A stretch of 17,486 nucleotides of DNA, from positions 1 to 17,486 of the forward strand of contig DATBMY010000159.1 in the NCBI GenBank assembly GCA_036554605.1, given 5' to 3'. Source of the DNA: DATBMY01 sp036554605 (GTDB lineage Bacteria > Acidobacteriota > Blastocatellia > UBA7656). The notes beneath the pieces are model-generated. The model searched no databases. It was not told the origin of the DNA and was given only the letters and a program-made list of their open reading frames with translations. This document shows, one piece after another, positions 7,403-13,371 of this stretch; the first letter of the stretch is position 1; each line of letters begins with the position of its first letter. A program made the position numbers and the translations under genes.

Positions 7403-9415
7403 TTATTTCATTGATGCTGCCGAAGCGGGCCGGTACTCGACTATGTGGCCCGCTATGGCCGATGCGGCCACGGTCAGAGGCGACGCCAGGTACATCTGGC
7501 CCGGTCCGCTGCGGCCCGGGAAGTTCCGGTTCTGCGCGCTTATGACGACCTGCGTCTTGAGCGTGCTCACGCCCGGCCCGGCGTTTATGCATGCGCCGCA
7601 GCTCGGCTCGATTATCTCGGCGCCGGCCTCGCGAAATATATCTATATAGCCGTGCGCCTCGCAGTGCTCGCGCACTTCCTGAGAGCCGAACTGTATAAAG
7701 CAGTTCACGTCGGGGTGGACCTTCTGACCGCGCGCGAGCGCCTCGCGAAAGACGCGCGCGTACATATCCATATCCTCTTTCTTGCCCGCCGTGCACGAGC
7801 CGCCGTAAGCGATGTCGATCTTAACCGTCTCCCCAAGCTCGTCGACGAACATCCCGTTGCCGGGGTCGCCCGGCAGCGCGATCATCGGCCGCAGCTCGCT
7901 CGCCTCTATGTCGATTACCAGCGAGTACTCGGCCCCCTCGTCGCTCTTGACCGACTCGCAGTAGCGTTCGGCCTCTTCGCGCGAAAGGCCTCGCTCGATC
8001 AAAAACTCGACCGTCTTCCGGTCGGCCGCGACTATGCCGGTGAACGCGCCTACCTCCGCCGCCATGTTCGTCATGGTCGCGCGCTCGTCGATGTTCAACT
8101 CGCCCACTGCCTCGCCCGCGTATTCGACGATCTTGCCGATGGCATCGCCGTTGCGGACGAAGTCGGTGCGAAGGATCGCGAGCATGAAATCTTTCGCGGT
8201 CACGTTGTCGGGTCGGTTTCCGTTTACGCGTATAAGCACCTGCTCGGGAACGCGCACGCGCACGTCTTTAGTGATCCATGAATTGAAAACGTCGGTCGTG
8301 CCCACGCCGAAGGCCACCGCGCCGATTGCGCCCGCGTGCGGCGTGTGCGAATCCGAGCCGATGATTATCTGGCCGGGCAGCGCGTAATTCTGAAGTATGA
8401 GGCTGTGGCAGATGGCCTCGGAGCCTTTGCGGTCCGCGAGCGCGCCGTGAAGGCGTATCCGTTGCTTGCCGGCAAACTCCTGCTGCTTGCGCATAAGCTC
8501 GCGCGCAAGATCGAGCAATCCCATCGCGCGCCGCTCCGGGGGCATCACGTCGTCGAGGACCGTCAGGTGGTCCTGGAAAAAGTATATCGACGATGGATCA
8601 TTCACCGGTTCTTCGCCTACAAGCTGCTCGTAAAATATCGCGGCCATCGGCGTGACGTATTCGTGGCTGAAGCGTATATCGGTGCGGACAAATCCGGCGT
8701 CGCCCGGCCTGACCGCCTCGACGCCCACTTGATCTTTAGAAAGATCGGTAACGAAATGGCTCGCGAATATCTTTTCGGCGGCCGTCATCGGGCGATGAGA
8801 GGTCGATATGCGGGGGACCGAGACTTTGCCCTGCAATCGCGCGACGTTGAACGGGAAGAGTCCGCCGTATTCGATTATCTGGCGGGTGATGTCGTCTTCG
8901 CCGCGCGTGAACTCTTCGAGCGGTATCTCTTCGCCCTCGGCTATGCGCGAGAGGAGGGAAAAGTCGGTCGATGTCAGAAGGCCCAGGTTCTGGCAGTTCT
9001 GCTTGTATATGCGCTCAATGTTCTCGGCTATGACAAGCGAGATGCCCGCCGCGATCTCGGCATAAGGCGACTGCTCGCGGCTCGATCCCTTGCCGCGCCG
9101 CTTGCCCGATACGGATACGGCGAAGCCGCCGCGCTTGACATCGCCCTGTTTGATGGGAAATTCGTCGCCGCATTTAAGGCCGATATAGACGAACTCGCCC
9201 AGCTTCTCATCGAAGTGGTAGCAGATATAAGCCGGGGTTATCTCGTCGGTAGAGATATCGTCCCTGAGCTTCGGGATATTATTTACGTCAAGGTCCGAGC
9301 CGTCGAGCTGCGCGCGGACAAGGAGGGCGTCTTCGGCCAGAAAAAGTATGCGCCCTTTCAGCTCGACTTTGGACGGGCGTTTTTCGACTCTCTTACTGAG
9401 CAGGCTTTCAATCAT
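7403..9415 (-). CDS. Aconitase/isopropylmalate dehydratase-superfamily enzyme with N-terminal swivel domain
   Basis: The 670-residue product contains both halves of an aconitase-type hydro-lyase in one chain, in reversed order. The swivel (small-subunit) domain comes first (about 45-155; DDISTDEITPA, then GSSREQ 110-115 with the substrate-binding Arg R113). The catalytic iron-sulfur part follows (about 200-670): FFQDH (279-283), GSDSHTPHAG (353-362), TNMAAEVGA (449-457). Likely [4Fe-4S] ligands are C541 (GGSCTAG), C606 and C609 (PSCGACINAG). AcnB shares the order swivel-then-catalytic, but it is about 865 residues long with a HEAT domain that is absent here. LeuC/LeuD are separate proteins. 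The fold implies stereospecific dehydration/rehydration of a tricarboxylate or alkylmalate; the substrate is not determined. GAGG is 8 bases before the ATG. It is the first gene of the operon with the fused E1. Confidence 0.85.
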   Translation of the reverse strand: MIESLLSKRVEKRPSKVELKGRILFLAEDALLVRAQLDGSDLDVNNIPKLRDDISTDEITPAYICYHFDEKLGEFVYIGLKCGDEFPIKQGDVKRGGFAVSVSGKRRGKGSSREQSPYAEIAAGISLVIAENIERIYKQNCQNLGLLTSTDFSLLSRIAEGEEIPLEEFTRGEDDITRQIIEYGGLFPFNVARLQGKVSVPRISTSHRPMTAAEKIFASHFVTDLSKDQVGVEAVRPGDAGFVRTDIRFSHEYVTPMAAIFYEQLVGEEPVNDPSSIYFFQDHLTVLDDVMPPERRAMGLLDLARELMRKQQEFAGKQRIRLHGALADRKGSEAICHSLILQNYALPGQIIIGSDSHTPHAGAIGAVAFGVGTTDVFNSWITKDVRVRVPEQVLIRVNGNRPDNVTAKDFMLAILRTDFVRNGDAIGKIVEYAGEAVGELNIDERATMTNMAAEVGAFTGIVAADRKTVEFLIERGLSREEAERYCESVKSDEGAEYSLVIDIEASELRPMIALPGDPGNGMFVDELGETVKIDIAYGGSCTAGKKEDMDMYARVFREALARGQKVHPDVNCFIQFGSQEVREHCEAHGYIDIFREAGAEIIEPSCGACINAGPGVSTLKTQVVISAQNRNFPGRSGPGQMYLASPLTVAASAIAGHIVEYRPASAASMK

Positions 9416-9467
9416 CCAGAATACCTCGAGTAGATATGAATCCTAATTAACGGCAATGAGCGGCGTC

Positions 9468-9491
9468 AGACCTCATAAGACCGTAAGGTCT
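9468..9491 (-). promoter_or_regulatory. Operator-like palindrome at the predicted transcription start
   Basis: AGACC-GTAA-GGTCT (9478-9491) is a perfect 5+5 inverted repeat directly touching the predicted -10 box. A further AGACCT half-site lies at 9468-9473, so three related half-sites occur in 24 bases. The position suits a repressor site; it could also form a leader hairpin. No regulator gene is in the window. Confidence 0.4.
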
Positions 9492-9521
9492 ATTTTAACC
9501 ACAGGGGCGCCCTTTTGACAA
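9492..9521 (-). promoter_or_regulatory. Sigma70-like promoter of the dehydratase-E1 operon
   Basis: On minus, TTGTCA (9521-9516) and TAAAAT (9497-9492) each match the consensus at 5 of 6 positions and are 18 bases apart. This predicts a transcript start near 9485 and a leader of about 70 bases. The promoter lies just past the terminator of the upstream LysM operon, as expected for an independent unit. Confidence 0.55.
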
Positions 9522-9541
9522 AAGTAGGCCGCGCTGCCAAG

Positions 9542-9571
9542 AAAAAAGGCGGCGCCGGTTGCGCCGCCTTT
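9542..9571 (-). terminator. Strong intrinsic terminator of the BON-LysM operon
   Basis: A 10-bp stem (AAAGGCGGCG 9545-9554 with CGCCGCCTTT 9562-9571, 7-base loop) starts 20 bases after the LysM gene stop. On minus it runs into six T residues (9547-9542). The base-paired A/T ends also give a short T-rich run on plus, but no plus-strand gene ends here. Confidence 0.88.
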
Positions 9572-9591
9572 CTTTATGCCGGATTACCGGG

Positions 9592-9972
9592 TTACTTTCC
9601 CGGGATCCGAAGCTGCTGCCCGGGGTGAATCATATCGGGGTCCTTAATCTGATCCCGATTCGCCTCAAAAATATCCTGCCATTTCACGCCGTAGTTTTGA
9701 GCTATCTTGCTCAGCGAGTCTCCACTCTTGACCGTGTAGACCTCTTGCTGGGCGGCAGCGCCCCCGGCGACGGCGATGTTTAGAACCACGTCGCCAGAGC
9801 GCATGTCCGGATCAAGGCGCGAGTACTCATCCCACACCCTTTTCTTGGCTTCTTCGCTCGGAGCAGTTCCGGATACGTGAAGCACGTTTTCGGCCTCCTG
9901 CACCGATAGGTCGTTGATGTTTTGCTGCCTGGCAATGTCGATTAGAGATTGGTATTTTTCAGTAAGCGCCAT
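9592..9972 (-). CDS. lysM: BON-LysM protein (Kbp/YgaU-like)
   Basis: The 126-residue product has a BON-type segment (about 15-70) and a C-terminal LysM domain (about 78-124: YTVKSGDSLSKIA, then IHPGQQLRIP). This is the architecture of E. coli Kbp (YgaU/LysM), a small soluble protein that binds potassium and is induced by osmotic stress; LysM domains otherwise bind peptidoglycan. It is slightly shorter than the 149-residue E. coli protein, and no signal peptide is present. GGAGG is 4 bases before the ATG and lies just downstream of the stop of the preceding BON lipoprotein gene (10-base gap), so the two are co-transcribed. A strong terminator follows. Confidence 0.85.
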   Translation of the reverse strand: MALTEKYQSLIDIARQQNINDLSVQEAENVLHVSGTAPSEEAKKRVWDEYSRLDPDMRSGDVVLNIAVAGGAAAQQEVYTVKSGDSLSKIAQNYGVKWQDIFEANRDQIKDPDMIHPGQQLRIPGK

Positions 9973-9982
9973 GAGTCCTCCC

Positions 9983-10492
9983 TTACTTTACGGTCATCTG
10001 GTTATTGACCTTCTTCGGGTTAGCTTCATTCGCCGCTTTCATCGCGTCCTGTAGCTTGGCCCGCTGTATTTCACCCTTGAGCGTCACTTCGCCATTGTTG
10101 ACTTCGGCCGTTACCCCGGTGACGCCATACTTGGTCAGATTGGCCATGACGGTCTGCTTGATCTGCTCGTCCGGCCCGACCGGCACGGAGGCCTGCACTG
10201 GCGGCCTGACCGTCAAAGAGTTGGTCACCGACTTAACGCCTTCGACCCCCTTGGCAACCTGCTCGGCCTTCGCCTTTTCGGCTTCGGTATTGACCGTGCC
10301 CGCAAGTGTCACGGCGCCATCCTTGGCGCTCACGTTTATCGCGGAGGCCGGAACGGTAGTGTCGGCCGAGAGTTTTGACTTCACATTAGTTGTCAGCGTC
10401 GCGTCATCGGGCCCTCGATTGCAAGCAGCTACGAAAACCGCGATGAAGAGTAGCATCCCTATTACGGGAAGTCTTTTGAAAGATCTTTTCAT
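9983..10492 (-). CDS. BON-domain lipoprotein (OsmY-like)
   Basis: The 169-residue product starts with a lipoprotein signal: basic MKRSFKR, a hydrophobic core, and a lipobox ending VAAC with C24 as the lipidated Cys. Two BON domains follow (about 30-96 and 108-168), each with the DGAVTLAGTV / NNGEVTLKGEI strand pattern. BON domains bind phospholipid or envelope surfaces, and OsmY-type proteins protect the periplasm during osmotic or envelope stress. N25 at position +2 does not suggest inner-membrane retention, so the outer membrane is likely (inference by the E. coli rule). The ribosome binding site GGAGGAG lies 10-12 bases before the ATG. It is first in the two-gene operon with the BON-LysM gene. 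Confidence 0.85.
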   Translation of the reverse strand: MKRSFKRLPVIGMLLFIAVFVAACNRGPDDATLTTNVKSKLSADTTVPASAINVSAKDGAVTLAGTVNTEAEKAKAEQVAKGVEGVKSVTNSLTVRPPVQASVPVGPDEQIKQTVMANLTKYGVTGVTAEVNNGEVTLKGEIQRAKLQDAMKAANEANPKKVNNQMTVK

Positions 10493-10577
10493 ATTTAAAG
10501 CACTCCTCCTACGTTGATCTTGAGTCTGGCAAGCGTCCAGCTTCTAGTTTTGAAGGTCAGCGTGATGGGCACTGGCT

Positions 10578-10583
10578 AGTATA
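10578..10583 (-). promoter_or_regulatory. Candidate -10 box for the BON-LysM operon
   Basis: TATACT on the minus strand matches the sigma70 -10 consensus at 5 of 6 positions and lies about 85 bases before the lipoprotein ATG. The hexamer 17 bases upstream (TGGCAT) is a poor -35, so another sigma factor or an activator may be involved. Confidence 0.35.
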
Positions 10584-10648
10584 AAGAAAATCTCGGGCGC
10601 ATGCCAGCAGGTGACGAGGCTGGAATTGGGATAAAAGGGAAGGGGAAT

Positions 10649-10776
10649 TTTGGAGTGCGGCGGCTTGACGCCGCTTTTTGACGCGGTGACTTGTCACCGC
10701 GAAATATGTGTTGATCGAGGGCTCGCGCCGTCAAGCCGGCGCTTGAAAAAGCTCCGACAGGTCGGAGCACTCCAAA
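10649..10776. repeat. 128-base multi-hairpin intergenic element with 10-base terminal inverted repeats
   Basis: The ends are TTTGGAGTGC (10649-10658) and its exact complement GCACTCCAAA (10767-10776). Inside are four hairpins: GCGGC/GCCGC (10660-10674), CGCGGTGAC/GTCACCGCG (10682-10701), GCGCCG/CGGCGC (10725-10742) and GCTCCGAC/GTCGGAGC (10751-10768). Read inward from either end, the layout is the same (end, hairpin, CTTTTT, hairpin), but the stem sequences differ. It contains no plausible gene and no flanking target duplication is obvious. It lies in the 424-base divergent gap between the BON lipoprotein gene and the exported protein gene. Such GC-rich hairpin repeats recur in acidobacterial and verrucomicrobial genomes (recollection, not checked). 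Confidence 0.7.
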
Positions 10777-10916
10777 CAGATCCCGGTCGCGTCCAGCCGC
10801 ATATCGCTATAACCTATAACGAACGGGAAATAATTGGTTGACGCAAGATCGCGATTCGTCTTAGCCTGATTTATGTGTTGGGTCTGTCGCCCTTCACCAG
10901 GAAAGGATAATCCGAT

Positions 10917-11897
10917 ATGAGGAAGAGAATTCTCACACTGATAATTTGCATGATGGCTTTTTCAGCCGTCGCCTCCTCCGCGCATGCGCAGACGTCGCTT
11001 CCAACACTCCCCGATTCCGACGCGCTCGTACTCGCCAACGGCCGGCGCTTGATCACCGAGGCGTTGCCGCGCGTGCTGCCCGAGCAGACCGCCGCCGAGA
11101 TGCGCAAGATTGTCGAGCATATCAAGATCATGACCGGGATAGACCTTGCCGCGACCGATATGCTTGTCGCCGCGCTGCGCTTCAGAAACATGTCGCCCAC
11201 AAATTCCATGCCCGACTTCCTGCTTGCGCTGCGTGGCTCGTTCAAAGCCAACCCCATGCTCAAAACCGGCGAAGAGAAGTACGGCGCGAAGACCATCACT
11301 ATTTTGAAGCTCGCCGAAAGCGCCGGGCCTAACGCCAAGGTGCCGCCCTTCCTGGCGGAGCTTTCGCTATTCACGAGCGACACCGGCATGCTTATGGTGG
11401 GAAGCAATCAATACGTGAAGGCGGCTATAGACGCGGCGGACGGCAAAGCTCAGATCAAGCCCGAGCTGAGCGCGCTTGCGACGCGCGATTCGAGCGCGAT
11501 GCTGAGCGCGGCCGCTCTCATCCCGCCCGGCTTCATCGCCAACTTCATTCCTAAAGAGGCGCATGGCAACCAGGATATTATGAAGATGATCAATGGCATT
11601 AACCGCCTATACCTGTCGGCAGGCATGGGCGCGAGCGATTTCCCGCTCACGCTGGTCGTGGGCACCGCGGATGCCGATCAGGCTCGGATGCTCGGCGGGC
11701 TCGCGGAGATGGGAGCAAGCCTCGCGGCCGGCAGCGCCAAGGATAAGCCCATGCAGGACATGCTTCGCTCGATCAAGGTGACGGTGTCGGGCACCGAAGT
11801 TCAGGCGCTAGCATCTGCTCCGAATGAAGTGGTCGCGGGATTGTTGAATAGCCTGTTTAAGCCTAAGCCCGCCGCCGCGACCACCGATAAGAAGTAA
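10917..11897 (+). CDS. Exported protein of unknown function
   Basis: The 326-residue product has a clear Sec signal (MRKR, hydrophobic 5-20, AHA|Q cleavage near residue 24). The mature part starts with LPDSDALVLANGRRLITEALPRVLP. It is rich in Ala/Met with alternating amphipathic helices and strands, has no Cys in the mature region, and shows no catalytic motif I can identify. The opening resembles acidobacterial secreted proteins that score 'values' across a sheet-helix repeat, which gives no function. An AAGGA-type ribosome binding site (to 10907) precedes the ATG. A TTGACG at 10838-10843 is a possible -35 but lacks a good partner. The gene is monocistronic, with its own terminator. Confidence 0.8.
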   Translation: MRKRILTLIICMMAFSAVASSAHAQTSLPTLPDSDALVLANGRRLITEALPRVLPEQTAAEMRKIVEHIKIMTGIDLAATDMLVAALRFRNMSPTNSMPDFLLALRGSFKANPMLKTGEEKYGAKTITILKLAESAGPNAKVPPFLAELSLFTSDTGMLMVGSNQYVKAAIDAADGKAQIKPELSALATRDSSAMLSAAALIPPGFIANFIPKEAHGNQDIMKMINGINRLYLSAGMGASDFPLTLVVGTADADQARMLGGLAEMGASLAAGSAKDKPMQDMLRSIKVTVSGTEVQALASAPNEVVAGLLNSLFKPKPAAATTDKK

Positions 11898-11921
11898 GAT
11901 CCTCGATCTGAAATCAAGAGG

Positions 11922-11958
11922 GGCCGGCGCGAATTAACGATGCGCCGGCCTCTTCTTT
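11922..11958 (+). terminator. Intrinsic terminator after the unknown exported protein gene
   Basis: A 9-bp stem GGCCGGCGC (11922-11930) with GCGCCGGCC (11942-11950) and an 11-base loop is followed by TCTTCTTTTC. It begins 24 bases after the stop codon at 11895-11897. Confidence 0.8.
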
Positions 11959-11974
11959 TCTTCGCCCGGTCTTC

Positions 11975-12003
11975 TTGTTAATTGGCCCGCCTGCATGTAA
12001 TCT
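11975..12003 (+). promoter_or_regulatory. Candidate promoter of the ChbG/HpnK-family gene
   Basis: TTGTTA (11975-11980) and TAATCT (11998-12003) are 17 bases apart, between the preceding terminator and the ATG at 12036. Consensus matches are moderate (4/6 and 3/6); position is the main support. Confidence 0.33.
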
Positions 12004-12035
12004 CTCTGTTCAGATATCACCTGGGAGAGTCCATA

Positions 12036-13022
12036 ATGAAAAACGCGCTGGTGCTGTTGCTCCTCTTTCTATTCACGACCGCGCTGATGGCCAACAGCGA
12101 AGGCAAGCAGCAGGGCGGGCGGCCCGCATCGCCGGGGCGAGCTTCGCTTGCGGAAGCGCTCGGCTTTCAGGCCACCGACAAGATATTGATCGTCAACATC
12201 GACGACGTGGGCGGGAGTCACGCCGCGAACGAGGCCACGATTGACGCGATGGAGAACGGTCTTGCCACATCCGGCACGATAATGGTCCCGTGCCCGTGGT
12301 TTCCGGAGATCGCGGCCTATGCGCGGGCGAACCCGAAGGCCGATTTCGGATTGCACCTGGCGCATACGAGCGAGTGGAAGAATTACAAGTGGGGGCCGGT
12401 GGCGAGCAAGGCGGAGGTGCCGGGACTCGTCGACCCGCAAGGCTACCTCTGGCCGGATATAATGAGCGTCTATAAAAACTCGACGCCGGAGCAGGCCTAC
12501 AAGGAAGCGCGCGCGCAGGTCGACAAGGCGCTCGCCGCCGGGATAGACGTCACGCATCTGGATTCACACATGGGCGCGCTGCAATATAACGATGCGTACT
12601 TTCAGGTCTATCGAAGGCTCGCGAAAGAGTACGATCTGCCGCTCAGGATGGGATCGCAGGAGGTGCTCGCGGCCGGGGGCGGCGGCCACCAGCGCGGCCA
12701 GCTCGACGCGGACGGCATACTCTATACGGACTATTTAATTCACGGCGGACGAAAGCCAGGCGAGCCGATGGCCGATTACTGGAAGCGACAGCTTTCGGAG
12801 CTGAAGCCGGGCGTGACGGAGCTTTACATACACGCGGCTATAGATTCGCCGGAGCTGCGCCACTTCACTAATTCATGGAAGGACCGAGTGGATGAGCACT
12901 TCCTGTTTACGAAAGACGCGCAAGTGCGCCGTCTGCTCGAAAGCCAGGGCGTCAAGCGCGTGGGGTGGCGGGCCATACGGGATTTACAGCGAAAGATGCG
13001 CGCCCGCGTGGGCAGCAAATAA
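12036..13022 (+). CDS. Exported ChbG/HpnK (YdjC-like) family deacetylase
   Basis: I place the start at the ATG 12036, not at the upstream in-frame TTG 11982. GGGAG at 12023-12027 is correctly spaced and the first residues, MKNALVLLLLFLFTTALMA, form a signal peptide. The 328-residue product has the family's metal-site layout: D56-D57 (NIDDVGGSHAAN), H107 (FGLHLAHT) and D176-S-H178 (HLDSHMGAL). ChbG-type enzymes remove N-acetyl groups from chito-oligosaccharides, and HpnK acts on hopanoid sugars. Most members read DSHxH, but the second His is Gly here, as in a branch of predicted secreted 'polysaccharide deacetylases'. It probably acts on a sugar in the periplasm; the substrate is unknown. Confidence 0.82.
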   Translation: MKNALVLLLLFLFTTALMANSEGKQQGGRPASPGRASLAEALGFQATDKILIVNIDDVGGSHAANEATIDAMENGLATSGTIMVPCPWFPEIAAYARANPKADFGLHLAHTSEWKNYKWGPVASKAEVPGLVDPQGYLWPDIMSVYKNSTPEQAYKEARAQVDKALAAGIDVTHLDSHMGALQYNDAYFQVYRRLAKEYDLPLRMGSQEVLAAGGGGHQRGQLDADGILYTDYLIHGGRKPGEPMADYWKRQLSELKPGVTELYIHAAIDSPELRHFTNSWKDRVDEHFLFTKDAQVRRLLESQGVKRVGWRAIRDLQRKMRARVGSK

Positions 13023-13042
13023 TTGAACCCCGCGCACAAACC

Positions 13043-13270
13043 GGCCTTGCTGACGGCCGCCGAGCCGCGTAGCGGCTGATTGAGTTCAGCCCGGTCTTTT
13101 AAGGCCGGGCGGGCCGTGAGCCATATCTTGGCGTCGCGCGAGTGACGGCTGAGGCCACCCTCAATCGTCGCTCACGCGACGCGGGCGCTGTTTGAAACAG
13201 GCCGCCCGGCTTTGAAAAGCCGGGCTAAATTCACCGCGCCGCTACGCGGCTCGGCGAGCATAGCGCGGCC
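13043..13270. repeat. About 228-base imperfect palindrome (giant hairpin element)
   Basis: The two halves are reverse complements along almost their full length, folding about the small TGAGG-CCAC-CCTCA hairpin at 13150-13163. The best-matched arms are an exact 18-base pair (13059-13076 with 13238-13255), the GCCCGG...CCGGGC hairpins (13089-13110 and 13204-13225), and a 16-base pair with two mismatches (13132-13147 with 13166-13181). The outer GGCC ends are at 13043 and 13267-13270. There is no reading frame of interest and no clear target duplication. It occupies most of the 349-base gap between the deacetylase and beta-lactamase-fold genes and may end transcripts from the former. A non-autonomous mobile element (MITE-like) is the simplest reading. 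Confidence 0.75.
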
Positions 13271-13371
13271 GATTATGCACAGGACTCGAATAATTGCATT
13301 CCCGGCTTTGCTCTTATGCGCAATCTTACGAGGCGGAATGAAGTAGAGTTGTGATCGGCAGGAGGCCAAGT

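Noticed and set aside
7403..9415. Naming the dehydratase acnB, leuC or leuC-leuD
   Set aside because: Domain order excludes AcnA and split LeuCD, the missing HEAT domain excludes ordinary AcnB, and the active-site loop does not identify the substrate.
8336..9433. 365-codon open frame on plus, opposite the dehydratase gene
   Set aside because: It is antisense to a gene with clear family motifs, lacks any recognisable domain, has Arg/Ala/Val-rich low-complexity composition and no good ribosome binding site; it follows from GC-rich codon use on the other strand.
9515..9520. Plus-strand TTGACA as a -35 box
   Set aside because: No -10 box or plus-strand gene follows; the same bases fit better as the -35 of the minus-strand promoter.
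10649..10776. CRISPR array or tRNA cluster
   Set aside because: The hairpins are not direct repeats of fixed spacing, and none folds as a cloverleaf.
11982..12035. Upstream TTG start for the deacetylase gene (18 extra codons)
   Set aside because: It lacks a ribosome binding site and would bury the signal peptide behind a polar leader; the ATG at 12036 has GGGAG at the right distance.
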